64,000 nt of DNA from Duganella aceris (GTDB taxonomy: Bacteria; Pseudomonadota; Gammaproteobacteria; Burkholderiales; Burkholderiaceae_D): positions 248,001 to 312,000 of the forward strand of contig NZ_JAADJT010000008.1 in assembly GCF_011090165.1 (NCBI RefSeq), given 5' to 3'. This document shows positions 1-8,364 of the stretch, piece after piece. Both the position numbers and the translations under genes were made by a program. A model generated the notes under the pieces. The model had not been told where the DNA came from. It saw nothing but the letters and a program-made list of their open reading frames with translations, and searched no databases. The stretch's first letter is position 1, and every line of letters begins with the position of its first letter.

Positions 1-32
1 CAGACGGCAGCCTTAGCGCGCAGACAGTCCCA

Positions 33-800
33 ACCGCCATCGCCGCCACGGCCGTCGCCGGCGCCGCCGCAATCGCCGCCGCAGCGCGATCAACGTCAGG
101 CCGTCGCGACGCTGCCGCAATTGCCGCCGCAGCGCGATCGCCGCCACGGCCGTCGCCAGCGCTGCCGCAATCGTCGCCACAGCGTGATCGACACCACGCC
201 CATCGCCGACTCTGCCGCAATCGTCGCCGCAGCGTGATCGACGCCACGCCCATCGCCGACGCTGCCGCAATTGGCGCCGCGGCGCGATCGATGTCAGGCC
301 GTTGCGGCGCGGCCGCAATCGCCGCCGCAGCGCGATCGACGCCACGGCCGTCGCCAGCGCCGCCGCAATCGTCGCCGCAGCGTGATCGACGCCACGCCTA
401 TCGCCGACGCTGCCGCAATCGTCGCTGCGGCGCGATGGACGCCACGACCGTCGCCAGCGCCGCCGCAATCGTCGTCGCAGCGCGACCCACGCCACGACCG
501 TCGCCAGCGCCGCCGCAATCGTCGTCGCAGCGCGACCCACGCCACGGCCGTCGCCGGCGCTGCGGCAATCGTCGCTGCGGCGCGATCGACGCGACGGCAG
601 TCTCCGGCGCTGCCGCATTCGTCGTTGCAGCGCGATCGACGCCACGGCCGTCTCCGGCGCTGCTGCATTTGTCGGCGCAGCGTGATCGACGTCACGCCCA
701 TCGCCGACGCTGCCGCAATCGTCGCTGCGGCGCGATCGCCGCTAGGGCCGTCGCCGGCGCTGCTGCAATCGTCGTCGCAACGCGATCGACCCCACGGCGC
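33..800. repeat. Degenerate 50-bp tandem repeat array (about 15 units)
   Basis: A recurring box, (A/G)GCGYGATCG, appears near 83, 131, 181, 231, 281, 329, 379, 429, 479, 529, 579, 629, 679, 729 and 779. The period is therefore 50 bp, with two 48-bp units starting at 83 and 281. Each unit continues with a CCACGCCCATCGCC- or CCACGGCCGTCGCC-like segment, then GCYGCCGCAATCGTCG. Units fall into variants (A, cccatcgccgac; B, ggccgtcgcc; C, gtcaggccgt), and a C-B-A block seems to occur twice (83-230 and 281-428). Because 50 is not a multiple of 3, successive units change frame. All frames stay open and encode the same low-complexity Ala/Arg-rich peptide cycle, so I read this as non-coding. It lies directly downstream of the ABC permease gene that ends at 855. 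Confidence 0.9.
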
Positions 801-854
801 CGATGCGGCTGGCACTGCGGCGTTTGGGAGAGGTCCGGCGACGTTGGCGGTGTT

Positions 855-2357
855 CTAGGCGGCCCGCCAGCGTGGTGTGGTGCGCGGCAGCAGTAGCGCG
901 GCGAGCGTCAGCATGATGGCGATCCACACCGGCAGCGGCAGCAACCGGGATCGCCATGCCGACAATCCCGCCAAGCCCGGCGACGGCGCGAACACCGGCA
1001 CCTGATCGAAATCGCGGAAGCCGTAGCCGCCCAGGCAGGTCGCGGGACAAGGCCGCCGCTGGTCGCCCAGCGCCGACAGTTGTATCGTGCGCTGGAAATA
1101 GTCGCGCAATCCTTGCTGGTGCTGCTGAACCTCGGCCAAAAAGCGCTGATGACGCTCGCCATCGTTGCCTGCGATGGTCGCGAGCACCTGATAAGTCAGC
1201 GTGACCGGGCTAAAGGCCAATGCCCGATCGAACCAGCGCTGCTGCCGCTGCCTGGCCTGCTCGAACCGGCGGTCCACGTCAGCCATGACCCGCTCCAGCT
1301 CCTGCGCACGCTGCAAGCGCGTCACGCTGGACGACACCTTGTCGAGCGAGCCCGCTGGCCGCCAATCGGGATGGCTGTCGTAGAAGCGCGCCAGGCTATC
1401 CAGCTTGTTGGCCGCCACCTGGTCGCCGGCATCGCGCATCGCCTGAACGTAGCGCTCGCGCTGCGGCACCGGTGCGCCGATCTGGACCAGCGCCGTGATC
1501 GCGCCGGGCACCAGGATCGCCAACGCAAGCCAGGCGCCGAAACCGGCGAAGGCGGCGCTCATGCGATTGCCGCACACCGCGCAGATGGCAACCGCCACCG
1601 CCGCCCAGAACAGCGAATACAACAACACCACGCCACCCCACTTGAGCAATGCCGCGACGCCGGCGCCGTCCAACCCGACCGCGCCCAGCGCGAGTGCGCC
1701 CGCGACGCAGACCGCCAGCAACACTGCGGTCGCCACGAGCGCACGCGCCCCGATCTGCGCCGCCAGCATCCGCCCCAGCCGCACACCTTGCAGCTGCAAG
1801 GCTCGCAGACGCAGGCTCTCGCGGTCCTGGGTCAACACGGAGGTGGTCAAGGCCAGCAGAATCAGCGGCCACAAATACACCACGAAGAACATCAGGTCGA
1901 AACGGCCCGCCGCCAGCAACGCCGGGTGCTCGATCTCCAGCGCGGTGCGCACCGACTCCATCGACTCAGCGCGTACCCGCACGTAGGCCGGCAGCAGATC
2001 CGCCTGGCCGATGGCCAGCGCGGCGCCCGGCACGGCCGGCTTGCCGGCGAAGCCGACATGCTCGCGAAAGGCGTAGCCGCGCACGTCCACCGGCGTCTTG
2101 TACCATTGCAGGCCGGCGAATTCCACCGCCGCCGGATCGGCGAAATAGCGTTGCGCCAGGTCCTTGGCCCCGGCTTTGGCCTGCGCCTGTTGCGCGGCGG
2201 CCGCCGCCACCGCGTCACGGCCGTGACGGTCGAAACGCACGCCTTCATACAGTCCGAATACCGCCAGCAACAGGCCGGCCAGCATCAGCAGGATGGTGCC
2301 GCGCTCGCGCAATTGGCTGCGCAGATCGTAGGCGATCAAGGTATATATCTGTTTCAT
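855..2357 (-). CDS. ABC-2 type permease, DUF3526-like (second permease)
   Basis: A 500-aa integral membrane protein. It has one N-terminal membrane segment (about residues 18-35), a roughly 130-residue extracytoplasmic loop, then a block of membrane helices from about residue 180 onward and a final helix near the C-terminus. This is the layout of DUF3526/ABC-2 permeases. Its start overlaps the stop of the upstream permease by four bases (ATGA, 2354-2357), so the two are translationally coupled and probably form a heterodimer served by the ATPase at 3798-4502. The ABC-2 motif after the second helix is degenerate (QDRESLRLR). The longer reading frame upstream of 2357 runs into the neighbouring gene and was not used. 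The substrate is unknown. Family call is good; function is open. Confidence 0.85.
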   Translation of the reverse strand: MKQIYTLIAYDLRSQLRERGTILLMLAGLLLAVFGLYEGVRFDRHGRDAVAAAAAQQAQAKAGAKDLAQRYFADPAAVEFAGLQWYKTPVDVRGYAFREHVGFAGKPAVPGAALAIGQADLLPAYVRVRAESMESVRTALEIEHPALLAAGRFDLMFFVVYLWPLILLALTTSVLTQDRESLRLRALQLQGVRLGRMLAAQIGARALVATAVLLAVCVAGALALGAVGLDGAGVAALLKWGGVVLLYSLFWAAVAVAICAVCGNRMSAAFAGFGAWLALAILVPGAITALVQIGAPVPQRERYVQAMRDAGDQVAANKLDSLARFYDSHPDWRPAGSLDKVSSSVTRLQRAQELERVMADVDRRFEQARQRQQRWFDRALAFSPVTLTYQVLATIAGNDGERHQRFLAEVQQHQQGLRDYFQRTIQLSALGDQRRPCPATCLGGYGFRDFDQVPVFAPSPGLAGLSAWRSRLLPLPVWIAIMLTLAALLLPRTTPRWRAA

Positions 2358-3850
2358 CGTAGGTTTCCGTTGCGTAGATGGCGCAAACCGGCGCCGCACA
2401 GCGCCAGGCTCGCGACGAAGAGCGTCAATAAGGGCAGCAGATGGCGCGCCAGCAGCCCGCCCATCTCCAGCGCGTCGAACACGAAGCGGAACGGCGGTAC
2501 CTGGTCCCACAGATCGCGGTCGCCGTCGTGGCGCGCGCCGTTCACTTCGCGATGCCCGGTGATCGCCTGGTTCATCACCCGCTGTATCGCCCGGCGCTGC
2601 TGCTCGGCACCCTGGATGAACTGGATGTGATGCCCGGTGTCGCTGCCGGCGACGGCGCTCGACAAGCCGGCCACCGCCACCGACGGGGAGAACCATCCCG
2701 CCAGCGCCGCCGCGGCCGATTGCCCGCGCATGGCATCGAACAGACGGCCGTAGTGCTGGTCGAAGATCCGGTCGCCATGCTGCTCACCGCGTTGCAGGCT
2801 GATGCCCGCCCAGTTGACCGGCAAGTCCTTGACGTCGCCGACGCCATAGTCGCGCAGCACCTGCTCCTTGTCGCGCCGGGCCTGTTCCGGATCGTCCGGC
2901 ATGCCGAGCGCGCCATCGAGTCCGGCGCGGAACTGCTGCATGGTCGGCAGCGGCGCCGCCAGTTGCGCCAGCTCGACGGCGGTGCGCGGAATCACCAACG
3001 CGGTCAGCGCCCATAGCCCGATCAACACCGCCAGGCTGGTACGCAGGCTGGCCGCCCATGCCGAGACGCCGGCGATCAGCGCCGCCCACGTCGCCAGATA
3101 AACGAGATAGCCCAGCGCGAACAGCGCGGCGCGCGTTCCGCCGTCGCTGAAGGGGCTGCGATTGTCGAGCGTCCACTCCAGGATGCCGACCGCCACGCAG
3201 GCCGGCAGCACCAGCGTCAGCGCGAGGCACAACAGCACCGCACCGCGCGCACAGGCGAGGGCGCTCAGCGGCGCGGCGTTGATGCGCAACGCCGCCAGCG
3301 TGCCGCGCTCGCGCTCCGCCGCGAACATACCGAAGCCGAGAAAGATCATCGCCATCGGCGCCAGCACCTGCAGCACCAGCGCGGGATTGAGGCGGAACTG
3401 GCGATTGACGCCCGGCTCGTCGTTGGCCGGACGGTACACCAGCTCATTCTGCTTATGCGCCTCTAGCCACACGCTGGCGCCGACATAATGTTCGACGCCG
3501 GGATCGAGCGCCGCCAGCGCCGACAAGGGCTTGAAGACGTATACGCCGTAGTGCGCCGCCGCGTGCGGATATTTTTTACCCTGCTGCGACCAGCGTTGTT
3601 GCTCCGCCAGTTGCGCGTCGGCGCGCGCATCCAGCGTGGCGCGCAGCTCCAGCGACGACAGCAGCGCCGCGCAGGCGGCCAGCGCCAGGCCGACGCCGAT
3701 CACCAGCCATACGCGCCAGTCGCGCCGGCGTTCGCGCCAGTCGGCCTGCCAGGCGCCGGCGCAGGCCAGCAGCCAGCGCCGCATTCCCGCGCGCCGTTCA
3801 AGCACGGCGCGCGAGGATGTCGAGATAGTTGCGTTCAAGTTCGCCTGCAT
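2354..3850 (-). CDS. ABC-2 type permease, DUF3526 family (first permease)
   Basis: A 498-aa membrane protein with an N-terminal helix at about residues 47-65, a long periplasmic loop, and then helices carrying the classical ABC-2 motif AERERGTLA near residue 180. The last helix is close to the C-terminus. The start at 3850 overlaps the ATPase gene by 53 bases but has a good ribosome site (GGGAGAACTGA-ATG). An alternative ATG at 3784 would avoid the overlap but has a poor site. The gene is coupled downstream to the second permease by an ATGA overlap. ABC-2 permeases of this kind usually export or flip substrates and have no binding protein, and none is encoded nearby. Transport direction and cargo cannot be read from the sequence. 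Confidence 0.87.
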   Translation of the reverse strand: MQANLNATISTSSRAVLERRAGMRRWLLACAGAWQADWRERRRDWRVWLVIGVGLALAACAALLSSLELRATLDARADAQLAEQQRWSQQGKKYPHAAAHYGVYVFKPLSALAALDPGVEHYVGASVWLEAHKQNELVYRPANDEPGVNRQFRLNPALVLQVLAPMAMIFLGFGMFAAERERGTLAALRINAAPLSALACARGAVLLCLALTLVLPACVAVGILEWTLDNRSPFSDGGTRAALFALGYLVYLATWAALIAGVSAWAASLRTSLAVLIGLWALTALVIPRTAVELAQLAAPLPTMQQFRAGLDGALGMPDDPEQARRDKEQVLRDYGVGDVKDLPVNWAGISLQRGEQHGDRIFDQHYGRLFDAMRGQSAAAALAGWFSPSVAVAGLSSAVAGSDTGHHIQFIQGAEQQRRAIQRVMNQAITGHREVNGARHDGDRDLWDQVPPFRFVFDALEMGGLLARHLLPLLTLFVASLALCGAGLRHLRNGNLR

Positions 3851-4502
3851 TCAGTTCTCCCAGTTTCCATTCACCGGCCAGTTGGCCGCCCACCAGCATG
3901 CCGCAGCGGTCCGCCAGTTCCTGCGCGCGAAACAGGTCGTGCGTCGCCATCAGCACCGCCGCGCCCTGGTCCGCGAGATCGCGCACCAGATCGCCGAAGG
4001 CCACGCTGGCTTCCGGATCGAGGCCGGAGGTCGGTTCGTCCAGCACCAGCACCTTCGCTCCTTTGGCCAGCGCCATCACGATGCCGACCTTTTGCCGCAT
4101 GCCCTTCGAGTAGCCGTAGGCCATGCGGTGCCAGGCGTGCTGCGGCAGGCCGGCGCGCTCCAGCAGGACTTCGATCGCGCGCCGGTCCGGTTTGATGCCG
4201 AGCAGTTTCATGAAGAATTCGACGTTCTCGACGCCGGTGAGGCGCTCGTACAGCGCCACATTCTCAGCGATGTAGGCGGCGTGTTCGACCGCCGCTTGCG
4301 CCGGCAGCAGCGGCGATCCGGCCAGCTGGATGTTGCCGCCGTCCGCTTCGACAAAGCCCAGCAGGCAGCCGATGGTGGTGGACTTGCCGGCCCCGTTAGG
4401 ACCCAGCAGCGCGTAGATTTCACCGCCGGAGACGTGCAGGTCGAGGCCGTCGACCACGGTGCGGCCGTCATAGCGTTTACTTAGTTTTTCGATGCGTATC
4501 AC
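3798..4502 (-). CDS. ABC transporter ATP-binding protein (ABC-2 exporter type)
   Basis: A 234-aa nucleotide-binding subunit. Walker A is GPNGAGKST (residues 34-42), the signature region is YSKGMRQK, Walker B is VLVLDEPTSGLDP, and the H-loop is MATHD. It starts at GTG 4502 behind a near-perfect ribosome site (AAGGAG-CAGCC-GTG). It is nine bases downstream of the TonB receptor stop codon and overlaps the first permease, so receptor, ATPase and two permeases form one operon. The degenerate signature (SKGMRQ instead of LSGGQ) is typical of ATPases paired with ABC-2 permeases (CcmA/NosF-like). It acts at the cytoplasmic face and powers the permease pair. Confidence 0.95.
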   Translation of the reverse strand: MIRIEKLSKRYDGRTVVDGLDLHVSGGEIYALLGPNGAGKSTTIGCLLGFVEADGGNIQLAGSPLLPAQAAVEHAAYIAENVALYERLTGVENVEFFMKLLGIKPDRRAIEVLLERAGLPQHAWHRMAYGYSKGMRQKVGIVMALAKGAKVLVLDEPTSGLDPEASVAFGDLVRDLADQGAAVLMATHDLFRAQELADRCGMLVGGQLAGEWKLGELNAGELERNYLDILARRA

Positions 4503-4511
4503 GGCTGCTCC

Positions 4512-6791
4512 TTAAAAGGCATAGCGCACTTCGCCGAACAGCGTGCGGCCCGGATACGGGTGCAGCTGGTAGGCGCGGTTGTCGTTCAGGTTATCGATGC
4601 CGATCGCGACCTCGGTGCCGCGCGCGGGCTTGAGCAGCAGACGGACGTCGAGCTGGCTGACGCGCGAAACGCCGCCATACACGTCGGTGTTGTAGTCGCT
4701 GTTGGTGATCTCGTTGAACTGCGCGCCGGAATAGCGGTAGGTCGCCGATGCGCTCCAGGTGTCGGCGGGGGCGTAGATCAAGGTGGCGGCCGAGCGGACG
4801 CGCGGTACCCGCGTCCAGTTCTTGCCCAGCGACGGCTGATAGTTATCGTTCTCCAGGATGGTCGATTTGCTGAAGGCGATATTGGCCTCCGCGCTCAGGC
4901 CCTGTATGCCGAGGCGGTCGATCTGTCCCACCAGTTCCAGGCCGCGCGTGCGCACGCGGCCGATGTTCTGCACATTGGTCACGTTCGGCAGCACGTTGAG
5001 GTTCAGCTGACTCCAGATGGTGTTGCGCACATCGTCCTGGAACAGCGAGGTGCGCAGGCTGCCCAGTTGGTAACGCTGTTCGGCCATCAGTTCCAGCGCG
5101 GTGGAGCGCTCCGGCTTCAGGTTCGGATCGTTGACGATGATGCTGCTGCCGGCCGCCGTGCCCTGGAATAGTTCCGACACAGTCGCGAAGCGCGTACCGC
5201 GTCCGGCCGACAGGCGTAGCGTGGTATCGTCTGCCGCATCCCAGGCCAGCGAGAATTTTGGCGACCACGCTTGCTCGCTGCGGTCCGGATAATATTGCGC
5301 CGTCCCCGGCGCCACGCGTTGCAGGCCGTTCTCGGCGCGCCAGGATTCGGCGCGCAGACCGAGCGTCGCCTGCCAGCGCGGCGCGAAGCGCCATGCATCC
5401 TGCGCGTACAGAGCCAGCGTGCGTGTTTCGCCGCCGACGAACTGGCTCTCGGCGCCGTCGGCGTTGCGCCAGTCGGTGGTGAGGCGGGTTGCCTGTTTCA
5501 GCTTGTAGTCGTCGGCATGCAGGCCGATGCTCAGCGCGTGCGGGCCGCCGTTGCGCGTCGCTTGCAGGTCGATGGTGTTGAAGCCGCTGCCGTCGCGTAC
5601 CACGGCGTTGCCGGCGCCGCCGTTGGCCGCCAGCGGATCGGCGGCGCCGGCGTTGCGCTGCACGTCCTCCACGATGCGGTAGCCGCTGATCGAAGCGCTG
5701 CCGTTCCATCCGTTCTGGTTCCTGGTCTTGACGGTCAGGCCGGCTTGCGCGTGGCGCTCGTCGCGGGTGTAGGGGATGAACGCGGTCGCCGGCAGCACGA
5801 AGACATTGGCGCCGTCGCTGACGCGGCCGGACCACACGGCCTTGCCGGCGGCGTCGCGCAGGAAGGTCTGGTTGCGGGTGACGCTTTCATTCGACCACCA
5901 GGCGACGAAGCCTTCGGCGCTGACGGTGGGGCTGAAGTCGTAGCCGAAGCTGGCCTTGGCGGTGTTTTGCAGTGTGTGGTCGATGGCGCCGGCGTTGGCG
6001 CCGAAGATGGCGCGGCGGGTGCCGAACGGGCCGGTGTCGTAGACCACGCCGGTGACCGGGGTCGCCGGTGCGCCGCCGGCCGGCGCGGTGAATGCGCCGG
6101 CCGCGTTGGCGGTGGCGGTGTAGTAGCCCATCGGCTGGCTGGTGCTGTCCTGGTGGTTGAGCATCAGCTTGTACCACAGGCCGGATGCGAGCTTGTCGCC
6201 GATCAGCGCCGAGCTTTGGTAGTTGCGGTAGTGGTCCTTCTGGCCGTACTGGTCGAAGGATTGGTCCTGCATCGCCAGCCTGACCGAACCCGAGAAAGTG
6301 GCGGGGCGGGTGGTGGTGACGGCGATCGTGGTGCCGATCGAGTTGCCGGCATAGAGCGCGGAGAAGGGGCCGTAGAACACGTCGATGCGCGCGATCTCTT
6401 CCGGCGCGATCATGTTCCAGCGCGGCGCGTCGAAGCGGCCGAGGAAATTCGACAGCAGGTAGCCGTCCATCGTCACCAGCGCACGTGGCGCCTGCGTGGT
6501 GGAGAAGCTGCGGCCGCCGACCAGCGCGTTGCGGTCGCCGCTGTAGCGCTTGCGGATCGTCATGCTGGGCATATTGCGCAGGGCGTCTTCGGGATTGAAG
6601 ATGTTTTGCTGCTGCCGCAGTTCGTCCTGCGTCTTGACGATGCTGTTGGCGGGCAGGTCCGGCGCGGCGGCGGTGCGCGTGTTGCTGATGGTGACGGTTT
6701 GCAGCGGGGCGTCGTCTTCGGCGTGGGCGGGGACGTCCGCCGTCAGGGCGAGCGCGATTGCTGCGGCCATGGGCCGTATCGTTGTTTTCAT
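4512..6791 (-). CDS. TonB-dependent outer-membrane receptor
   Basis: A 759-aa outer-membrane receptor. The start is ATG 6791, giving a signal peptide (MKTTIRPMAAAIALALTA..AHA). It is followed by a TonB-box-like stretch (LQTVTIS), a plug domain (about residues 45-160, with FGPFSALY-type plug sequence read here as YGPFSALYAGNSIG) and a beta-barrel ending in an aromatic residue (VRYAF). Upstream is a sigma70-like promoter whose -35 and -10 lie inside two related palindromes (6833-6899), so expression is probably repressor controlled. The gene heads the ABC operon. An in-frame extension to 6893 would run through the promoter palindromes and is unlikely. The ligand is unknown; a metal chelate such as a siderophore is a reasonable guess given the promoter and the aminotransferase upstream. 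Confidence 0.93.
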   Translation of the reverse strand: MKTTIRPMAAAIALALTADVPAHAEDDAPLQTVTISNTRTAAAPDLPANSIVKTQDELRQQQNIFNPEDALRNMPSMTIRKRYSGDRNALVGGRSFSTTQAPRALVTMDGYLLSNFLGRFDAPRWNMIAPEEIARIDVFYGPFSALYAGNSIGTTIAVTTTRPATFSGSVRLAMQDQSFDQYGQKDHYRNYQSSALIGDKLASGLWYKLMLNHQDSTSQPMGYYTATANAAGAFTAPAGGAPATPVTGVVYDTGPFGTRRAIFGANAGAIDHTLQNTAKASFGYDFSPTVSAEGFVAWWSNESVTRNQTFLRDAAGKAVWSGRVSDGANVFVLPATAFIPYTRDERHAQAGLTVKTRNQNGWNGSASISGYRIVEDVQRNAGAADPLAANGGAGNAVVRDGSGFNTIDLQATRNGGPHALSIGLHADDYKLKQATRLTTDWRNADGAESQFVGGETRTLALYAQDAWRFAPRWQATLGLRAESWRAENGLQRVAPGTAQYYPDRSEQAWSPKFSLAWDAADDTTLRLSAGRGTRFATVSELFQGTAAGSSIIVNDPNLKPERSTALELMAEQRYQLGSLRTSLFQDDVRNTIWSQLNLNVLPNVTNVQNIGRVRTRGLELVGQIDRLGIQGLSAEANIAFSKSTILENDNYQPSLGKNWTRVPRVRSAATLIYAPADTWSASATYRYSGAQFNEITNSDYNTDVYGGVSRVSQLDVRLLLKPARGTEVAIGIDNLNDNRAYQLHPYPGRTLFGEVRYAF

Positions 6792-6832
6792 TGGAGTTGA
6801 AGTGGGCACGGTGGGGCGCGTCAGCGCCGGAG

Positions 6833-6860
6833 TTATTATTGCAACTGACTTGCATAATAA
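6833..6860. promoter_or_regulatory. Palindrome 1 in the TonB receptor promoter
   Basis: TTATTATTGCAA (6833-6844), spacer CTGAC, then TTGCATAATAA (6850-6860). It is an almost perfect inverted repeat with core TGCAA-N5-TTGCA, the same core and spacing as palindrome 2. It covers the predicted -10 box and lies about 40 bases before the receptor start codon. The core loosely resembles betaproteobacterial Fur boxes of the form TGCAAATGATTTGCA, so Fur is one candidate binder. This is inference. Confidence 0.6.
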
Positions 6861-6882
6861 GTCCATATGAAACTTAATGCAA
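6854..6882 (-). promoter_or_regulatory. Predicted sigma70 promoter of the TonB/ABC operon
   Basis: On the minus strand, -35 TTGCAT (6882-6877), a 17-base spacer and -10 TATTAT (6859-6854). The -35 is inside palindrome 2 and the -10 inside palindrome 1, an arrangement expected for a promoter shut off by a repressor bound at both sites. Confidence 0.5.
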
Positions 6883-6899
6883 TAAGCTTGCATTAAGTT
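6871..6899. promoter_or_regulatory. Palindrome 2 in the TonB receptor promoter
   Basis: AACTTAATGCAA (6871-6882), spacer TAAGC, TTGCATTAAGTT (6888-6899): a perfect 12-base inverted repeat with core TGCAA-N5-TTGCA. It contains the predicted -35 box of the receptor promoter. It could also form a hairpin after the aminotransferase stop codon at 6916, but it lacks a proper T-run in that direction. The shared core with palindrome 1 favours a protein-binding site. Confidence 0.6.
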
Positions 6900-6915
6900 T
6901 TCACGGTGCCGATTT

Positions 6916-8211
6916 TCAGGTGGCGGCGATTTGTCGCAGCGCGGCGACCAGTTGGTCCAGTTGCGGCTTGGTGGTGAACAGCGCCGGCGTGACGCGGATG
7001 CAGCTGCCGCCGACCGGACCGTGGCGCACCACGGTGAAGATCTTGAACTGGTCCATCAGGCGGTTGGCGAGCGCGCTGTTCTGCTCCGGCGTGGTCAGGC
7101 CTTTGATGCGGAACGAGGTGACGGCGCCGTACATGCCGGGCGTGTCCGGCGTCAGGATTTCGACCTTGTCGATGCCGCGCGCCTGGCGCACCCAGTGGTC
7201 GCGCAGGTGGCGCAGCCGTGCGCCCTTGGCGGCGGCGCCGATCTGCGCGTGCATTTGCAGCGCCTTCGGTATCGTCATGATGCTGGCCGCGTTGAGCGTG
7301 CCGGAATGGACGCGCGAGCGGATGTCGTCGGCGGCGAAATCGCGGTCGCCCATATGCACGCCGATGTCCGCCAGCCGCGTCTTGCGGATGTAGATGAAGC
7401 CCAGTCCCAGCGGCGCGCCTATCCATTTATGCAGGTTGCCGCCGATGAAATCGGCCTGCAGGTCGGACATGCGGTAATTTAGCTGGCCCCACGATTGGGC
7501 GACGTCGAGGATCACGTCGACGCCGCGCTGCCTGGCCATGCGCGTGATCTCGTCCACCGGGAACACCAGGCCGGTGCGGTGGGTGATGTGGGTCAGCAGC
7601 AGCAGGCGCGCGCGCGGGTTGTCGCGCAGCGCCTGTTCGTAGGTGTCCAGCACCGACTGGCGTGTCGCCGGTTCGGGGATGCGGATCACGCCGATCCGTG
7701 CGCCCCGGCGCTCGGCCAGGTCGTTGATGGCGTAGATCATGGCGTCGTAATCGAGGTCGGCGTGCAGGATGGTGTCGCCGGGCTTCAGCAGTTTGTAGTT
7801 GGAGATCAGGTTTTGCAGCGATTCGGTGGCGCCGCGTGTGATGGCGATTTCGTCGACCGGCGCGCCCAGGTGCCGCGCCAGCTGGACCCGGATCGCCTCG
7901 ATGCCGTCGCGGTCGAACTCGCGTCGCAGCAGGCGCGAGTTGTCGCGGTTCAGAATGTCGATGTTGCGCTTGAAGTCCTCGGCCACCGGCTTGGACATGA
8001 TGCCGTAGTAGGCGTTCTCCAGATTGGTGAAGTCGGGGCTGACCTCGTAGTGCGCGGCGACCTTGCGCCAGTAGGCTTCATCGTCGGCGTCCGCCGGCGC
8101 CGCCGGCAGCGGGTCGGCGGTGGCGGCCTGCGCCCCCATGCCGTGGGTGGCGGTCAGTGCGGCAACGGCAGAGCCGTGCAGGAAGGCGCGGCGGGTCAGC
8201 AGGTCTGGCAT
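6916..8211 (-). CDS. Tat-exported class V aminotransferase-fold PLP enzyme
   Basis: A 431-aa pyridoxal-phosphate enzyme of the class V (isopenicillin N epimerase/CefD-like) group. It starts with a twin-arginine signal (LTRRAFLHG) ending in GAQA, so it should act folded in the periplasm. The cofactor lysine is K262 in NLHKWIGAPLG and the aspartate that contacts the PLP nitrogen is D236 in DVAQS. Periplasmic PLP enzymes of this fold include PvdN, which modifies the siderophore pyoverdine. The next gene on the same strand is a TonB receptor, which makes a siderophore-related job possible but unproven. A 124-base gap with its own promoter separates the two, so they need not be one operon. Confidence 0.88.
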   Translation of the reverse strand: MPDLLTRRAFLHGSAVAALTATHGMGAQAATADPLPAAPADADDEAYWRKVAAHYEVSPDFTNLENAYYGIMSKPVAEDFKRNIDILNRDNSRLLRREFDRDGIEAIRVQLARHLGAPVDEIAITRGATESLQNLISNYKLLKPGDTILHADLDYDAMIYAINDLAERRGARIGVIRIPEPATRQSVLDTYEQALRDNPRARLLLLTHITHRTGLVFPVDEITRMARQRGVDVILDVAQSWGQLNYRMSDLQADFIGGNLHKWIGAPLGLGFIYIRKTRLADIGVHMGDRDFAADDIRSRVHSGTLNAASIMTIPKALQMHAQIGAAAKGARLRHLRDHWVRQARGIDKVEILTPDTPGMYGAVTSFRIKGLTTPEQNSALANRLMDQFKIFTVVRHGPVGGSCIRVTPALFTTKPQLDQLVAALRQIAAT

Positions 8212-8364
8212 GGTCGGTCCGGGCAGTGGAGGGAAGGCCCATTGTAGCCATGCTTTGCCCCGCCCATCTCATTTTGATATCTGTCCCGCGATAAAAGTGA
8301 TTGGTGTTGCGGCGCCGGCGCGCTTAGCATACGGTGGCGCAAACTCATTTATGGAAGAACCAAG

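Noticed and set aside
33..800. CRISPR array
   Set aside because: There are no unique spacers between repeats; the whole unit is conserved and units are contiguous.
13..896. Several long overlapping open frames of Arg/Ala-rich peptide in the repeat array
   Set aside because: The 50-bp unit shifts frame each copy and the peptide is the same low-complexity cycle in all frames, with no ribosome site; this is a property of the repeat, not a gene.
2354..2696. Extended N-terminus for the second permease
   Set aside because: The extension overlaps the first permease over 340 bases; the ATG at 2357 is coupled to its stop codon and gives the normal N-terminal helix.
6871..6899. Rho-independent terminator of the aminotransferase gene
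   Set aside because: The palindrome lacks a T-run in that direction, and its core and spacing recur in the neighbouring palindrome at the promoter, so an operator is favoured; a secondary role in termination is not excluded.
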